64,000 bases of DNA, from NCBI RefSeq assembly GCF_001577835.2, contig NC_029519.1, positions 39,669,977-39,733,976 on the forward strand, written 5' to 3'. The notes under the pieces were generated by a model. The model saw only the letters and a list, made by a program, of their open reading frames with translations. It did not search any database and was not told where the DNA came from. Made by a program: the position numbers and the translations under genes. Positions 1 through 11,700 of the stretch are shown here, in pieces. Every line of letters starts with the position of its first letter. Position 1 is the first letter of the stretch. The stretch comes from Coturnix japonica. Its lineage: Eukaryota; Chordata; Aves; Galliformes; Phasianidae.

Positions 1-2260
1 AAAAGACCCGAGCAGATATCTGGAACACATTTTAGAGAATGGCTGTACTCCTTTCTGTATTATGTCAGAATTGTCTTTGCCACCTATCATTTCCAATGTT
101 CCTTGAAAACTCAAGCATTTACAAATAGAATTTCCACATAAAAACCTAGGATCTCCACATACTGTTCTGTTTTCTTGTGAGAGACTCAGCAATTACAGAT
201 CCTTCTGGTATATCTTTGGCTCCTATTTACACAGCCTTGTAAAGACAATATCTTCTACATCTTCTATTATAACACAGCATTGTTTGTTTCCTTGACAATG
301 TATCTTAACTAAACTCCAAGATACAAACATCTCCAGATTTGACATTATTAACAGATTTCTCTGTTAATGAAAAAATAAAATAAAATAAAAAATCTGCAGA
401 ATATTTAATTAACTCTTTCCATGTTGGTGTCAACACAGCTAGCAGGAAAAGGAAAAAGCAACAGAAAGAACTCTGTTGTTTGAAGATATATATATATACA
501 CACATACATATACACCTCTAAGTTTTCCTATTTCCTATATACCTGTTATGAAATGCACTTTATTGTTCTTGAGACAGTATAGTGCTGGAACTTGGCTCCC
601 CACATCTCTTTTCCTTCAAACCTCCTAGCATGGTAGTGAAAATTTCACACTACTGATATTGCTTCCTGTATTTAAATGTTGTTACTTTTAGGAAGGCAGA
701 CTATGACCCTTGTGAGATGCAATGGGGGTGATGGACAGTCTTATAGGCATAAGAAATTTCCAGAAGGGCCAAACAATGAACGATCAAACTGCCATGATTA
801 GATTGGTCTTATCCCTGTATTATCACTAGATGTTTTCATATCTAATAGAAAGAAAAGCTGTAGCTACTGTTGTGAAGAGTAATTCCCAATAATAGCAATC
901 TTTGGCAACATTTACTTGGAGTAATCTACACAAAGTAAAAATATAGCAAAAAGACACTTTACATTCCTTGATCTCTTAAAACAGTCTGCATTTGTTACTA
1001 TTTGTTTTTCAATTAATTTTCACTATTTTTCCTGGCACACTTACCATATACATGTACGTGTATATGAGCACATTTGTGTATGTCTTCAATACTATCTTCC
1101 TCATAAGAACTACCAAAGAAATTTAGCATTAAGTCACATGAACTCTAAGTGGGACACGTGAAGAAGTATTCTTCCCCCAAGCTTTTAGAACTTGAGTTAC
1201 ATATGTAAAGGAGACTTCATAAAAATGTTAATTCATCCATACCATTCAGTACTGGTGATATCCTGGTAACACTCAACAATGCATATGTGAAGCATGTATC
1301 AGGAAAGGTACAATGACTAGATAAGCAAGATTTGGATACTAATCCATCTTACAATTTTCAAAGAGCTTGGATTTAACGTAGGATTAGTTTGAAGTGTAAT
1401 AGATAGGTAGAAATTTGGTAAATAAATCTAAGATCCTCACTGATATCTACATTTCCTCACCATTTATGCTCTATTTAGTATTTCACACAAGTTCAAATCT
1501 TCCTGGGATGCAATAAACTAAATATAGTGAATATATACTTTGCCTAAAACAACCACAAATAGCATTTGGAAGGAAAATTTTAGATATCTTTTTTTAGTAT
1601 ATAAAAGAAAAGGTAATGTGTTTCCTTTATTCCCTTTCTAAATGTCCTGGTTTCATGAAACAAACTTCAAAATCAAACGCAAGCAGTTAAGTTTTCACAC
1701 TCAAGATCCAGATTTTTTTTATACCCAGGAGATGACTCTGAGGACGATGAGGTAATGACAACAGTAACTAACACCTTTTATCTCTAAGAGGATTATAATC
1801 ACAAATTGTAGTTGTTCTGGATATATGTGATACTGAAAATTCTCTGATCAATTGGACAGGACATGTACTGTACATTTAAAACATACAAGTTTTGTAGAAC
1901 CTCTGCTGAGTCAACACTTAACATGTATACACTGAATTCTGATTTGGGCCAAAACAGGTATTTTCTCCCTGCAGCACAGGCATCTACAGCACAGAGGAAA
2001 TCTGTTCTCATCAGTCACAACTTGGTTTGTGTGCCACAGAGGGAAATGGGCACTTGTGGCATTACCTACACAAATTAAGATGCCAACTTGTGGTAAAGTC
2101 AAGTGGACTCAGATTCTTCTGACAATGTTGATTACTAGCCATTGCCAATAGAAAGAGGTGCACACGACTGGCTGATATTTTGTTTGAATAATAGAACCCT
2201 AAACTTGACATGTTTAGGGATATAATGGCCAGAGAAAACAGCTTGTTTTGATAATTTGAC

Positions 2261-2298
<38 letters not shown>

Positions 2299-5068
2299 TC
2301 ATGTCAAATTATCAAAAAAAGCATATATATATGTATATATATGTGTGTGTGTGTGTATATATATATATATCTTTGTGCAGAAAGTTCTCTGCAGGCTGAA
2401 AAGTGACCTAAGCACACATTAACTCATGACACTGTTTCCAAGCAACTGCATTAAGTTTTTCAATCATCTATTCCGTCCTAATTTTATTGCATAATATCCA
2501 GTTTGATTAACTGATGGGAATGATAAATAAATTCGTGTGGACTGCTCAATCCTGTATTAATATACAGGCAGTCCTGCATCTCTTTTTTCTTCAGTCATTC
2601 AGACTCATTACCCCAGTACAAAATGCCTGCTGTGACACTGTAGAGTATACATTAGATTCCTTTAATTATGTTCTGGAAATCCTTGATTGACTCTGAATTT
2701 GCCTTCTTCCATATTTACATGATGTGTCTATAGACTCTTATAGACTGCAATGGCTTATACTGCAAAGGGTAACTAGATATTTTTGTGTCTGACGTATAAA
2801 ACACTGAAAAAGAAAGAGACAAAAAATGTTACGGAAGAGCATTCACAAACAAATTATCATATGTGCCATTGTCAGCACAGTAAAGAAAAAGAATTGCCTA
2901 AAACACAAAGAGTAGGTTCAGATAATGATACATAGGAAAAATAGCAACAACAAAAAGAAGAAAAATGGTTTAGAGACAGCTAATTCATCAGAATTTTTCT
3001 AAGTGATTTAAGCTGCTTGGAATACAAAGCCACCAACTTTGCAATGAATGGGATTGAGTATATTGGTTTTAGGGATTTGGTTTTAATATATTAGCCAGCC
3101 AACCCGCACTTGCTGTCATTTCAAAACAAATGAAAGCAGGCAGCCAAATCTATCACTCATGCTCTAACTCTGAAACATACATCATGTTTCATTAGCCTAT
3201 TCTACTACAAGAAAACTGAAGCCAAAGTTTTGGATTTTTTTAAAATCTAATTATAAATCACTGGAGCACGTGTGAAAAAATTGAAACTTGGCATGTGTTG
3301 CAAAGTGCATAAAGTAATGTGTAGTTTATTCACTGCAACAGGAATAGACTTGCCTGTCAGTTGTTGCTATTCAGCAACACCCACCACTCCTGTCTGCCCA
3401 CTGCCATGCACTGCAGTAATGACATTACTACTCATCATATTTCTATATTGATTAATTGTCAATAAAAGCCAGCATATCTGAGGACAGCATCCAAGATGCA
3501 GTCCTTGTCCCATCATCAGCATGGCTTAGAACTAAATGAGTTTCATATATATGTATGTGTATGTATGTAAAATAAAGAATATAATCCTCTAACAAGAAGA
3601 TTTGTATTTCCATCATTTTTAGCAGCTGCTTTGACAAACACTGTAGAGCTTCACAAACATATAAAGTAAAATTTGTTGGATATGCTACATGGAAATTCTT
3701 AAATTCTACCTCAGTTTCTAAACAGCAAATGATTTCTGCAATTTCCACTCTATGTTGGGAAATCTTTGCAGGGCTCCATGACTTCTGCTTTGCCACAGTG
3801 TCCAGAGTCCTTTAGGGGGCCACTGATCACAGGATGTTTCCTTTGCAGCACATGCTGCCCTCCAGCCTGTTTTCTTGCTTTAGCCATGAACTTTTACTCC
3901 TCCTCTGAGCCAAAAACAATCAGAAAGACTGTGGGATTTCTGCTGTCCTGCAAACTAGTCAGAGGAGATTGTGCTATTAGCTTGAATGCAAAGGAATATG
4001 AGATGAAGAATACAACTCCTCCTCTTAAGTTACATACAATCTAACTAGCAGTTATGCAGCTTTTACGCTGTACTCTCCACCTGAAGATCATGTATTGTTT
4101 CACAAAAAACAAAACGTTATGTTATGTTTATTCTCACTTTACAGATTAAAAAGAAAAAAAAAAAATCAAATTTTCCTTGGACACCAACACAGTTCAAACA
4201 AGAATCAGAAGTCAGACCTTGACTGCCAAACCTATGTCCTGGAAAGTCCTCCAGTTCCTGAACCAGACAATTTTGACAAGATATTGAGTAAGTGATCTTA
4301 TTTGTTTTTCAGGTTAACTAAACAGCATTTTGACATAATGGCATTTTTGTATTGCCATACACAAACAAACAAAAAAACAATTGTTGATAAAAATTAATAG
4401 CACAATGAAATATTCTGAGGTTCAGTTTCTTCAGACTATCAGTTGTCTAAATAGTCTAGTCACAAACACACAGAAAATTCTCAGCAGTTGCACAGTAGAG
4501 TGTAAATTTTACATGGATAACTTGAACAATGTTGAAAATGTGAATGTCTGAATTTATATAGGTTTGATAATGTCTAATGCATCCACTCTGTCAAGGGGTG
4601 GACACATTTGTAATATCAAACTGTGGGACTATTCCTTTGCCTTACAGAACAAAAAGGTCAGAGAGGCATATTTTATCTCAAACATGAGAAATACAGATTT
4701 CTATTCAACAGTTTGCAAAATCTTTGTGGCAGCTCTTATTGAACACAAATAAGTTACCAGAAATCATTTACAATCAAGGAATAAAGGCATGATTGAAATT
4801 ATTTTATGTAGTTTATGTACCAAATATCATAGTAGTGGGCAAAATAGAGACTTCAAATGATTGCTCACCAACCATTTTGGCAGCAGAAAACTGTTCATAT
4901 ATTTGTTTCATAAAGAAAGAAACCTAATATTGCAAAGAAAATAACATTCTTGTGTGAATTCAGATTTAAGGGTAGATATTCAAGTAAAACTTTTAGATGA
5001 CAATCTCAGAAGAGGTATGCAAAAGGGGTTATTTTTTTCCTAATGAAGAAAAGAAGGAAAGCTCAAAG

Positions 5069-5100
<32 letters not shown>

Positions 5101-6006
5101 AAGCAGTTCACATTCTATCATAATAAGTTGGGTGGTGATGTTAGAGTATGCATAAGGAGTTGGGAAAAAAAATGAATGGATATAGATTTTAATCCAAAAA
5201 GAGTAGTAGATGTGGCACACGTTTCAGAGTTCATGATGGAAACTCTGCTTGAAATAAATTATGAAGCATAAGTGTCAAGCAAATCTGAGAATTAGCCAAG
5301 AAATACAGAAATACAAGATGTTAGATCTGAATTTAACTAGGATTTCATAGCTGGATGGAATGTAGATTTTTGACAAAGAAAAAAAATTCAGACTTCAAAA
5401 ATCATTTGGAAATACCAAGTCACAAATGCAATTCTGGAGATCTTTTTTTAAGTACCATTACATTTCAACGTCTACTCCCTTAACCGTTATGCTCAACAAA
5501 CTGCAAAGTGCCATCACCACCAGTTTACAAATATATACACGTGTACTTGGGAATCTTACCTTCTAGAAAAGAACATTCTGCTCATCAGATTAACGGTAAA
5601 GTTTTCCCTTTTCCACAACAGGATTAATGGGGCCAGAAATTAAGTTTTGCAAGAGAGAGTACATGACTCAATATTAACAGTTAGCAAATGCTCCTGTTCC
5701 TGCACACACACAAAAAACCATAGCTGTGACCTAATAGGCTTCAATTATAGAAGCTGGACACAGGAACTGTTCAGCTGCAGCCTGCTGAGAAGTCCATTAA
5801 TCTACCTTGGCATCCACCTTGTTATCTACTTTCACAATGGAATCTTTGCTGTTCATGTAGTACTGGATACCTTAGTGCCTATTTCATTTAATCACATTAT
5901 TTAATGAGTGGGAATTTAGGAGATGGTCTTGGAAACTTTGTCAGTCTCTTTTCCTGAGTATGAATTTACCTATCCTACATTGGCTAGTCACTGCTTACTA
6001 GGAGGC
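1..6006. other. AT-rich intergenic sequence, no gene seen
   Basis: No open frame here has the look of an exon: the frames are short, of biased AT-rich composition, and lack a family match or a convincing acceptor/donor pair. It contains dinucleotide repeats near 488-515 and 2,263-2,371 and short A-rich runs (for example about 5,085-5,097). I see no CR1 tail or tRNA-like fold. Single small exons of an unknown gene cannot be excluded by eye. Confidence 0.6.
2246..2371. repeat. Perfect 17-bp inverted repeat around TA/CA microsatellites
   Basis: Bases 2,246-2,262 and 2,301-2,317 are exact reverse complements (17 bp). The 38-bp interval is a (TA)n tract running into (CA)n. Right after the second arm there is a second microsatellite, (TA)n-(TG)n-(TA)n, at about 2,323-2,371. 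Its TG/TA part can also pair with the CA/TA interval, so the block can form alternative hairpins or a cruciform. This is probably a replication-slippage product. Confidence 0.8.
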
Positions 6007-6560
6007 TTTCATGGTTTTATGATTTTTCATTATCGGTATTCCACACTGTAATATCATGTAGTGCACTGGGAGTTAATGAGTTAATGTTCCAGTTCTGGGT
6101 ACCTGGTTCCCAGAAGAGAAGAACTACTACATACCCCCAGAGGACTTTGCATTCTGAGGGATGATAAAACTTCTGGCAAGTCATGAGTTTACCTTCTCTT
6201 TTCTCTTCTGCTCGACCTGACTGCACGTCTCTCCAACATTAGCGTAAGGACTTCAGTTTTCAGACACTCTTTCATTTTATTTGATTTATTTGCTTCAATT
6301 GTAATTATATTGTACTGTATAGTATTATAGTGTGCAATCTAGCATTCTAGATTTAGTAGAATAATTATCATATTTAGTAAATTAGTTTGTTTCTCCTCAG
6401 ATCATTGCCGCTGTTTTGTTTTTAGGCCCATCTCTCTATCCTTTTTAACTTCTACCATTTTTTTCTTTCCTGGGGTGCACATCTGTGGGTCCCCCCAGTC
6501 TGCTAGACACAGAAACGGAGCAAACCAGCCTGTAAACTGTTGATATTCTTGGTGAAGAAT
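6007..6560 (+). repeat. 5' LTR of the fossil element
   Basis: This block is homologous to about 8,314-8,760. Shared blocks include the start (CATGGTTTTATGATTTTT), the stretch around TTCAATTGTAATTATATTGT, and the TTTGTTTCTCCTCAGAT segment. The right border is uncertain by a few tens of bases because similarity fades after about 6,540. It is longer than the 3' copy because of an extra segment in its first third. Confidence 0.75.
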
Positions 6561-6762
6561 GCAGGCATAAGCTGCTTTTTGGCCTTTAGGACAAATCTCT
6601 CTCTGCTCTTGGGGAGCTTCATTAGAAAAAATTATCAGTTCTTGACTGAAAACACAACCTTGAAAGTCCAGGCAGATGGCCAATATTCTGGGATATTTGT
6701 AAACTTTCTAGGCACTGCTAGCCTGCATTTGTAAACAGGGGGGGGGGGGGGGGAGTGGAAAT

Positions 6763-7308
6763 ATGGACCCACCTCCTCTTCTAGACCAGTTTCCAGACAT
6801 AGATGCTAATTCTACAGAATTAGCAGAACTTCTGCTTTTTGAACAGTCTCTACAGCCTCTCGTTCTGCTTCTTCAGCTGTCTATACAGTCTCTCATTCTC
6901 TCCATTGTAGCCTTTATGCATTTTTTGAATGCTTTTCTGACCATGTCTATAATGGCCATAATTATACTAGCCATCGTCAGTTTACTGATTCCATTCGTTA
7001 GTGAGCTTCCCTCAGAGGTAGAGGATAACAAGTGGCAGAGAGTGTGGAGGGACTTGGGAAAATCTTTAGGGAGAGGAACATTCTTGGTGTCACGGAACTT
7101 CACTCCTGAACACCTGCAAGATCCTGAGAGCCTAAGCGAACATTTCAGAAAGGGACATGGTTCAGGCAGATCTGTGGATGCAGAAATTATCTCGGGCCTG
7201 GCTTATGCTTTTCAGGCCTTAGTCAATAATATCCTAGTCAAGAAAAAGCGTCTCCTAGACAGGAAAGGAAAGAAAGAGAGGAAAAGGAAAAGAATTCTCC
7301 ACATCTGA
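6763..7308 (+). other. Open stretch inside the LTR fossil, gag/accessory-like, unidentified
   Basis: About 181 codons are open from an ATG shortly downstream of the 5' LTR and a long G run. Visible features are an acidic start, a strongly hydrophobic central part (about residues 30-80, long enough for one or two membrane segments) and a very basic Lys/Arg-rich tail. I recognise no capsid or protease motif. Its position, first after the leader, would fit a gag-side or accessory reading frame of the element, but this is inference from position only. It belongs to a broken element and is treated as a fossil. Confidence 0.4.
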
Positions 7309-7384
7309 GCGAGAGAGATTCTGAGTTGAGAAGGAAAATCTCCAAGAGAGAGACTCTTCAATCTGAGATTAAAGACTCCCTGAA

Positions 7385-7625
7385 AGAGACACCCTTAAAA
7401 ATGAACAAGACACCTTCCAATCCAAGTGAGACACCCTCCAAACCGAGCGAGACACCTTCCAGTCCAAGTTTGATACCCACTGAGCCAAATGAAACACCCT
7501 CCAATCCAAACTAAACAGTCTCCAAACCAAACAAGTAAACTTCAATCTCAACAAGACATCCTCCAAGCTGAATGAGACCTCCTAACTGAATAAAACAGCC
7601 TCTGAGCCAAGCTGGAGAGTAAGAG
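7385..7625 (+). repeat. Degenerate 24-bp minisatellite in the LTR fossil
   Basis: About ten imperfect copies of a 24-bp unit follow one another, with a core such as GAGACACCCTCCAAACCGAG. In one frame this reads as an 8-residue Ser/Thr/Pro/Glu-rich pattern (S-N-P-S-E-T-P-type). The copies differ at several positions each and decay towards the right end. Tandem expansion probably took place within the element or its parent family. Confidence 0.75.
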
Positions 7626-7734
7626 CATCAAAACTGACCAACATGATTATTAGCAGGAGGCGTCAGAATCGATGTCAGTTGCTTCTGTAAAAGGATGGAA
7701 AATGAAACACACATCAACAGCATTCAATGTTGCT

Positions 7735-8223
7735 GAACTGGAGAGATGGCCAGTGTTTTATCTTTATACTGACACGTGGATGGTGGCAAATACCTTATGG
7801 GGGGTGCTTACAGCAGTGGGAACAAAACAACTGGCAAAGAAGGGGTAAACCTATTTGGGCTGCTGAACTGCGGAAAGACATTGCTGCCCAAATAATGAAT
7901 ATGGATGTAAAGGCTCACCATATAGATGCTCATGTGCCTAACAGTTGGGCTACTGAAGAATAACAAAATAACCATCAAGTAGGTCGAGCTGCCAAAATTA
8001 ACAAAATTAAGGTGGCTCAAATAGATTTGGACTGGCAACAAAAGTGTCAATCATTTATAGCTCAGTGGGCCAATGAGACTTTAGGCCATGAAGGAAAAGA
8101 TACAAGTTGTAAGTGGGCTAGAGACCAAGTGGTGGACTTACATATGGATGCTATTGCACAGGTTATTGATGACTGTGACATATGTGTTACAATTAAACAA
8201 TCCAAGAGGATGAAACCTCACTG
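7735..8223 (+). pseudogene. Fossil pol remnant: RNase H end and integrase N-terminal part
   Basis: The translated pieces resemble the C-terminal part of retroviral RNase H (segments such as GKPIWAAELRKDIAAQ and HHIDAHVPNS) followed by the zinc-binding N-terminal region of integrase (segments such as LDWQQKCQSFIAQWANETLG and the CxxC-type DDCDIC). The integrase core is absent before the 3' LTR. This relic is what identifies the element as retroviral rather than a simple repeat. It is broken and is not a host gene. Confidence 0.75.
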
Positions 8224-8313
8224 AGGGGAAGGGCAATGGCAAAAGTTTAATGCTTGTTAATTCTTGTTTGTATATATTAAGCATGATGTAGTGATGTAGA
8301 ATAAGGGGTGGAA

Positions 8314-8760
8314 TGTCATGGTTTTATGATTTTTGGTTATCAGTACCCTGCGTTCAGAGGGAAGATGAAACTCCTGGTATGTCACAAGACTACCTTCTCT
8401 TTTCTCTTCTTGTCATTAACCCATGACACTTCTTTTCAACCCATCAACATGTCTCACCACCATTAGAGGAAGCCCTTTAGTTATCAGACATTCTCATTTT
8501 ATTTGATTTATTAGCTTCAATTGTAATTATATTGTACTATATAGAGTATTATATGGTGTTATCTTGCATTCTGACATCTTATTTAGTAAATCAGTTTGTT
8601 TCTCCTCAGATTTTTTGCTTCTGTTTTTGTTCTTTAAGTGCATTTCTCTATCCTTTTCCCCTGCATTGGATGTGGGTCTTTGGGTCCACTCACAACGCTA
8701 GTACAGAACTGGACCAAACCTGCCCATAAACCACTGACCACAGGACATGAACACTTGTTA
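8314..8760 (+). repeat. 3' LTR of the fossil element
   Basis: It begins TGTCATGG immediately after the purine tract and is collinear with the 5' LTR until about 8,735. Similarity to the 5' copy is clear in the TTCAATTGTAATTATATTGTA and TTTGTTTCTCCTCAGAT segments. The right border is approximate and no certain target-site duplication could be read. Confidence 0.75.
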
Positions 8761-11700
8761 ACAGGAAAAAACTGCAACCTATGACTGTTGCACAGAGGGA
8801 GGCACTTACATGGTCTAAACATTTAATCCATATCCCTTGGATAGGATACCTACTCAAGTGGAGAGATCTGACCTGGGTATATTTATGTTAAGAGGTGAGT
8901 AACTTGGCTGCCCAAGATGGACTGACTCAATTTTGAGACATCCGATTCTATTTCAAGACAGGAGGCTCAGCATCTAACTCATTGTAGACAGGGTTGCAGA
9001 GTAGGTACCTAAACCAGAAGTGGTACAATCCATAGCACTACTGCATGGATATCCTTCTGCAGATATATTCCAGAGTTTATGAATTAAAATATTTCAAACA
9101 CTGCTCTCATGTAGCAGTGTTTCTGAAAAGGGCTCTGAGTAGGTGTTGAACAATAAAAATCACCCATCTTATTTTTAATAATACCTGGAAGTTCAATGGA
9201 AATTGTGAACTTTGGTACTGTATTAGAGTGGAGGAGTACAGGGCTTTATTGTGACTACTGGCAATTCAATATTTGGATCAATTGTATGTGGTATTTACAC
9301 AATAAATGTGTCCCTTTTCCCACTTGCACTGATAGTAAGCAGTAATAACAAACTTATCTTCACATTCTGAAAGATTTCAAGTTACACTTTCAGTAAGACT
9401 CATCTCTATCAACAACTAATTTATCACAATCATTCAAAAATTGTAAGGTGAGAGTACAGAGGTGAAGGTTATTTGACCTCACTTAACCAAAACAGAAATG
9501 TAATTTGAGTAACTCATTTGATCTTTTAAAAATCAATAGATAAGAAGCATACTGCTTTATCAACAGAGTTTTCCTATCAATCCAAAATATCTTCCTTTTA
9601 ATTTTGCTTAACTTCTCAGAATTCTACAGAATTGTAATGACAAAACTAGGGATGTTTTAAATGACTACAAGCAACAATCTTGTTAAAACAAGAACTACCT
9701 GGCTTTAAAGTGTGTGTGGGGGGAAGGTGGCAGCAAATAGTAGGATGGAATATAGCCATGTATTACAATTTTATCTTCACACTTGAATGCTATGAATCAC
9801 ATTACAGCAGCTGAGGTGCTTTCATATGTGAAAACAACTTAATAGAGAAGACTTCCTTAGGCACATTCATCTGTACCACAGATTGTAAAAACTGTTTTCA
9901 CACTGTTTCTGGAATTAGATAGTTATACCATCTTTCTCTTGCTGTTCAAAATGATAATCATGTCCTCTGAACACAGTACCTCCAGCCCTGCTTTGTGTGT
10001 GGGACCAGAACTCTGCAAGTTTACTTACCCAGAAGTTTATTTCACATGCCGTGTGCGTTGTGCTCTTGCTTCTCATAACATGTTTTCATTAACAATTCAT
10101 TATTTGAACAGATGTTTCATGCTTATTGTGCAGTTGATTCTATCTCATCTTAGTCTTCAACCAGTGCCACCCTATTTGAACTGCATTTATATATAAAATA
10201 ACCAGTTTTCAAAAGGATGATTATTTCATTAAATGGATTTTAATCTCACACACTGTCAATGGGTGAAAGTACCAAACCTTAAAGGGAGATGATTGCAGTA
10301 GCCAGAAAATAAATAAGAAATTTAATTTAAATGCCTGCTTTGTCTGTCTGAAAAAAATAAATCCCACTTTCAAAAATACATATGTTCAAACTTGTCTCAA
10401 GCACAACTCAGTAGCATTAGAAATACAACAGAGAGCATAGCCTCTAGAAAACGCTGGCACCTACATGCTGAAATGAGTTCTAGAATGTGGTACCCCTAAA
10501 TTGAGCCAAGGAAAATATTAGCCACTGCAAAAGCTTCTAGACGGCCTTCCCTTCCCTCCCCCCACCCCAACTAAGAGGTTTGAGTACTGTACCAAAAACA
10601 TACCCAAGACACAGACTTACACCTAATGAGACAAATGTTTTCTGTCTGCAGCAATGATTCAAAAAACCATAAAGGAAAACTATGATCATAAACAAGACAG
10701 CTAAGACCTGTGCTGGGCCTTGTTATGATTAAAACTCATCCACATGCTAACTAAAGAGTAGAACAGCAGTGGCAGGGGTGAGATGTGAGGGAAGTCCAAA
10801 TAATGTTCTGCTCTGTTCTATTCTAGGCAGTTGGAACATAATCTACTAACTGTATTGATTTGGAAATTAACGTAATGACAAAAACATACGTATCTAGGAA
10901 GCATTTATGACTTCTGCACTAGCTGAGGTGAAAGAAGAGGGGCAACATTATAGACAAGTACTCATTCTTGTGAATAATTGAGTACCATACAAATATTTTT
11001 CCCCACTGTACCCATGAAAGTCTTTGCAGGTTTCAGTCTTCACTCCATGCTCTTTTCATTTCATAAAAAAGCAGCCTAGTTATGCTGACAGCATCTTACC
11101 CACAGACAAAGAAAAATATGTAGAAAATGTTAGAGAACATTAAATAGAGATATAAGAGAAATGTTACTTGCAGTTTCAGGTAACAAAACCGAAAAGTCAC
11201 TTTAAGTTACTAAATTAGTGAAACTTCTGCACAGAAATTATAGTATAAGATTGGAGGAAAGCTGGAGTGCAAGTTGTTCTAGAATTGTCCTCTTGGTACA
11301 TTTTTGAATGTACTTGGCCCTTCCAAAGTACCAGGTACAAACAAAATACCTTTCAGTAAAACTGCATTTAAGAAGTTTTTTTGTTTCCAGAAGCCAGAGT
11401 ACTACACCGCTGCACACACTGCTTATTCAGGTCTCTGATGTTTCTAACTTGGCAACAAGTATCAGAGGGTACTTTCCATTGAGATTCCGTGCAACTCAAT
11501 TTCCATGAAATGGGAACAGTGTATCACCTTACCTGACGCAGCCTGTGGTATATAAGTGAATTTAACAAATAAGGTACTGCAGACCATTTTTAAAGACAAG
11601 GTTTAAACAAATATGATTTGTATACTGAGATATGGGATTTTGCTTTTAATTATAGAACCTTAGACTATTTCCCTTGAAATCTGTACGATAATGTATAAGC

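Larger units (their letters stand above)
6007..8760 (+). mobile_element. Fossil LTR retrovirus-like element, heavily shortened
   Basis: Two long direct repeats bracket about 1.75 kb of internal sequence. The 3' repeat starts with TGTCATGG directly after a purine tract (about 8,304-8,313), the usual polypurine tract/LTR junction, which sets the plus orientation. The internal part holds an open stretch at 6,763-7,308, a degenerate 24-bp minisatellite and a pol remnant of the RNase H/integrase zinc-binding type at about 7,735-8,223. The interior is far shorter than a full provirus and no env region is visible, so the copy is broken. The two LTRs agree at roughly four in five bases by eye, suggesting an old insertion. 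Family is inferred to be an avian endogenous retrovirus; I cannot name the subfamily. Confidence 0.85.

Noticed and set aside
3452-3796. 114-codon open frame on the reverse strand
   Set aside because: Low-complexity translation with tyrosine/histidine runs from a simple repeat; no family resemblance.
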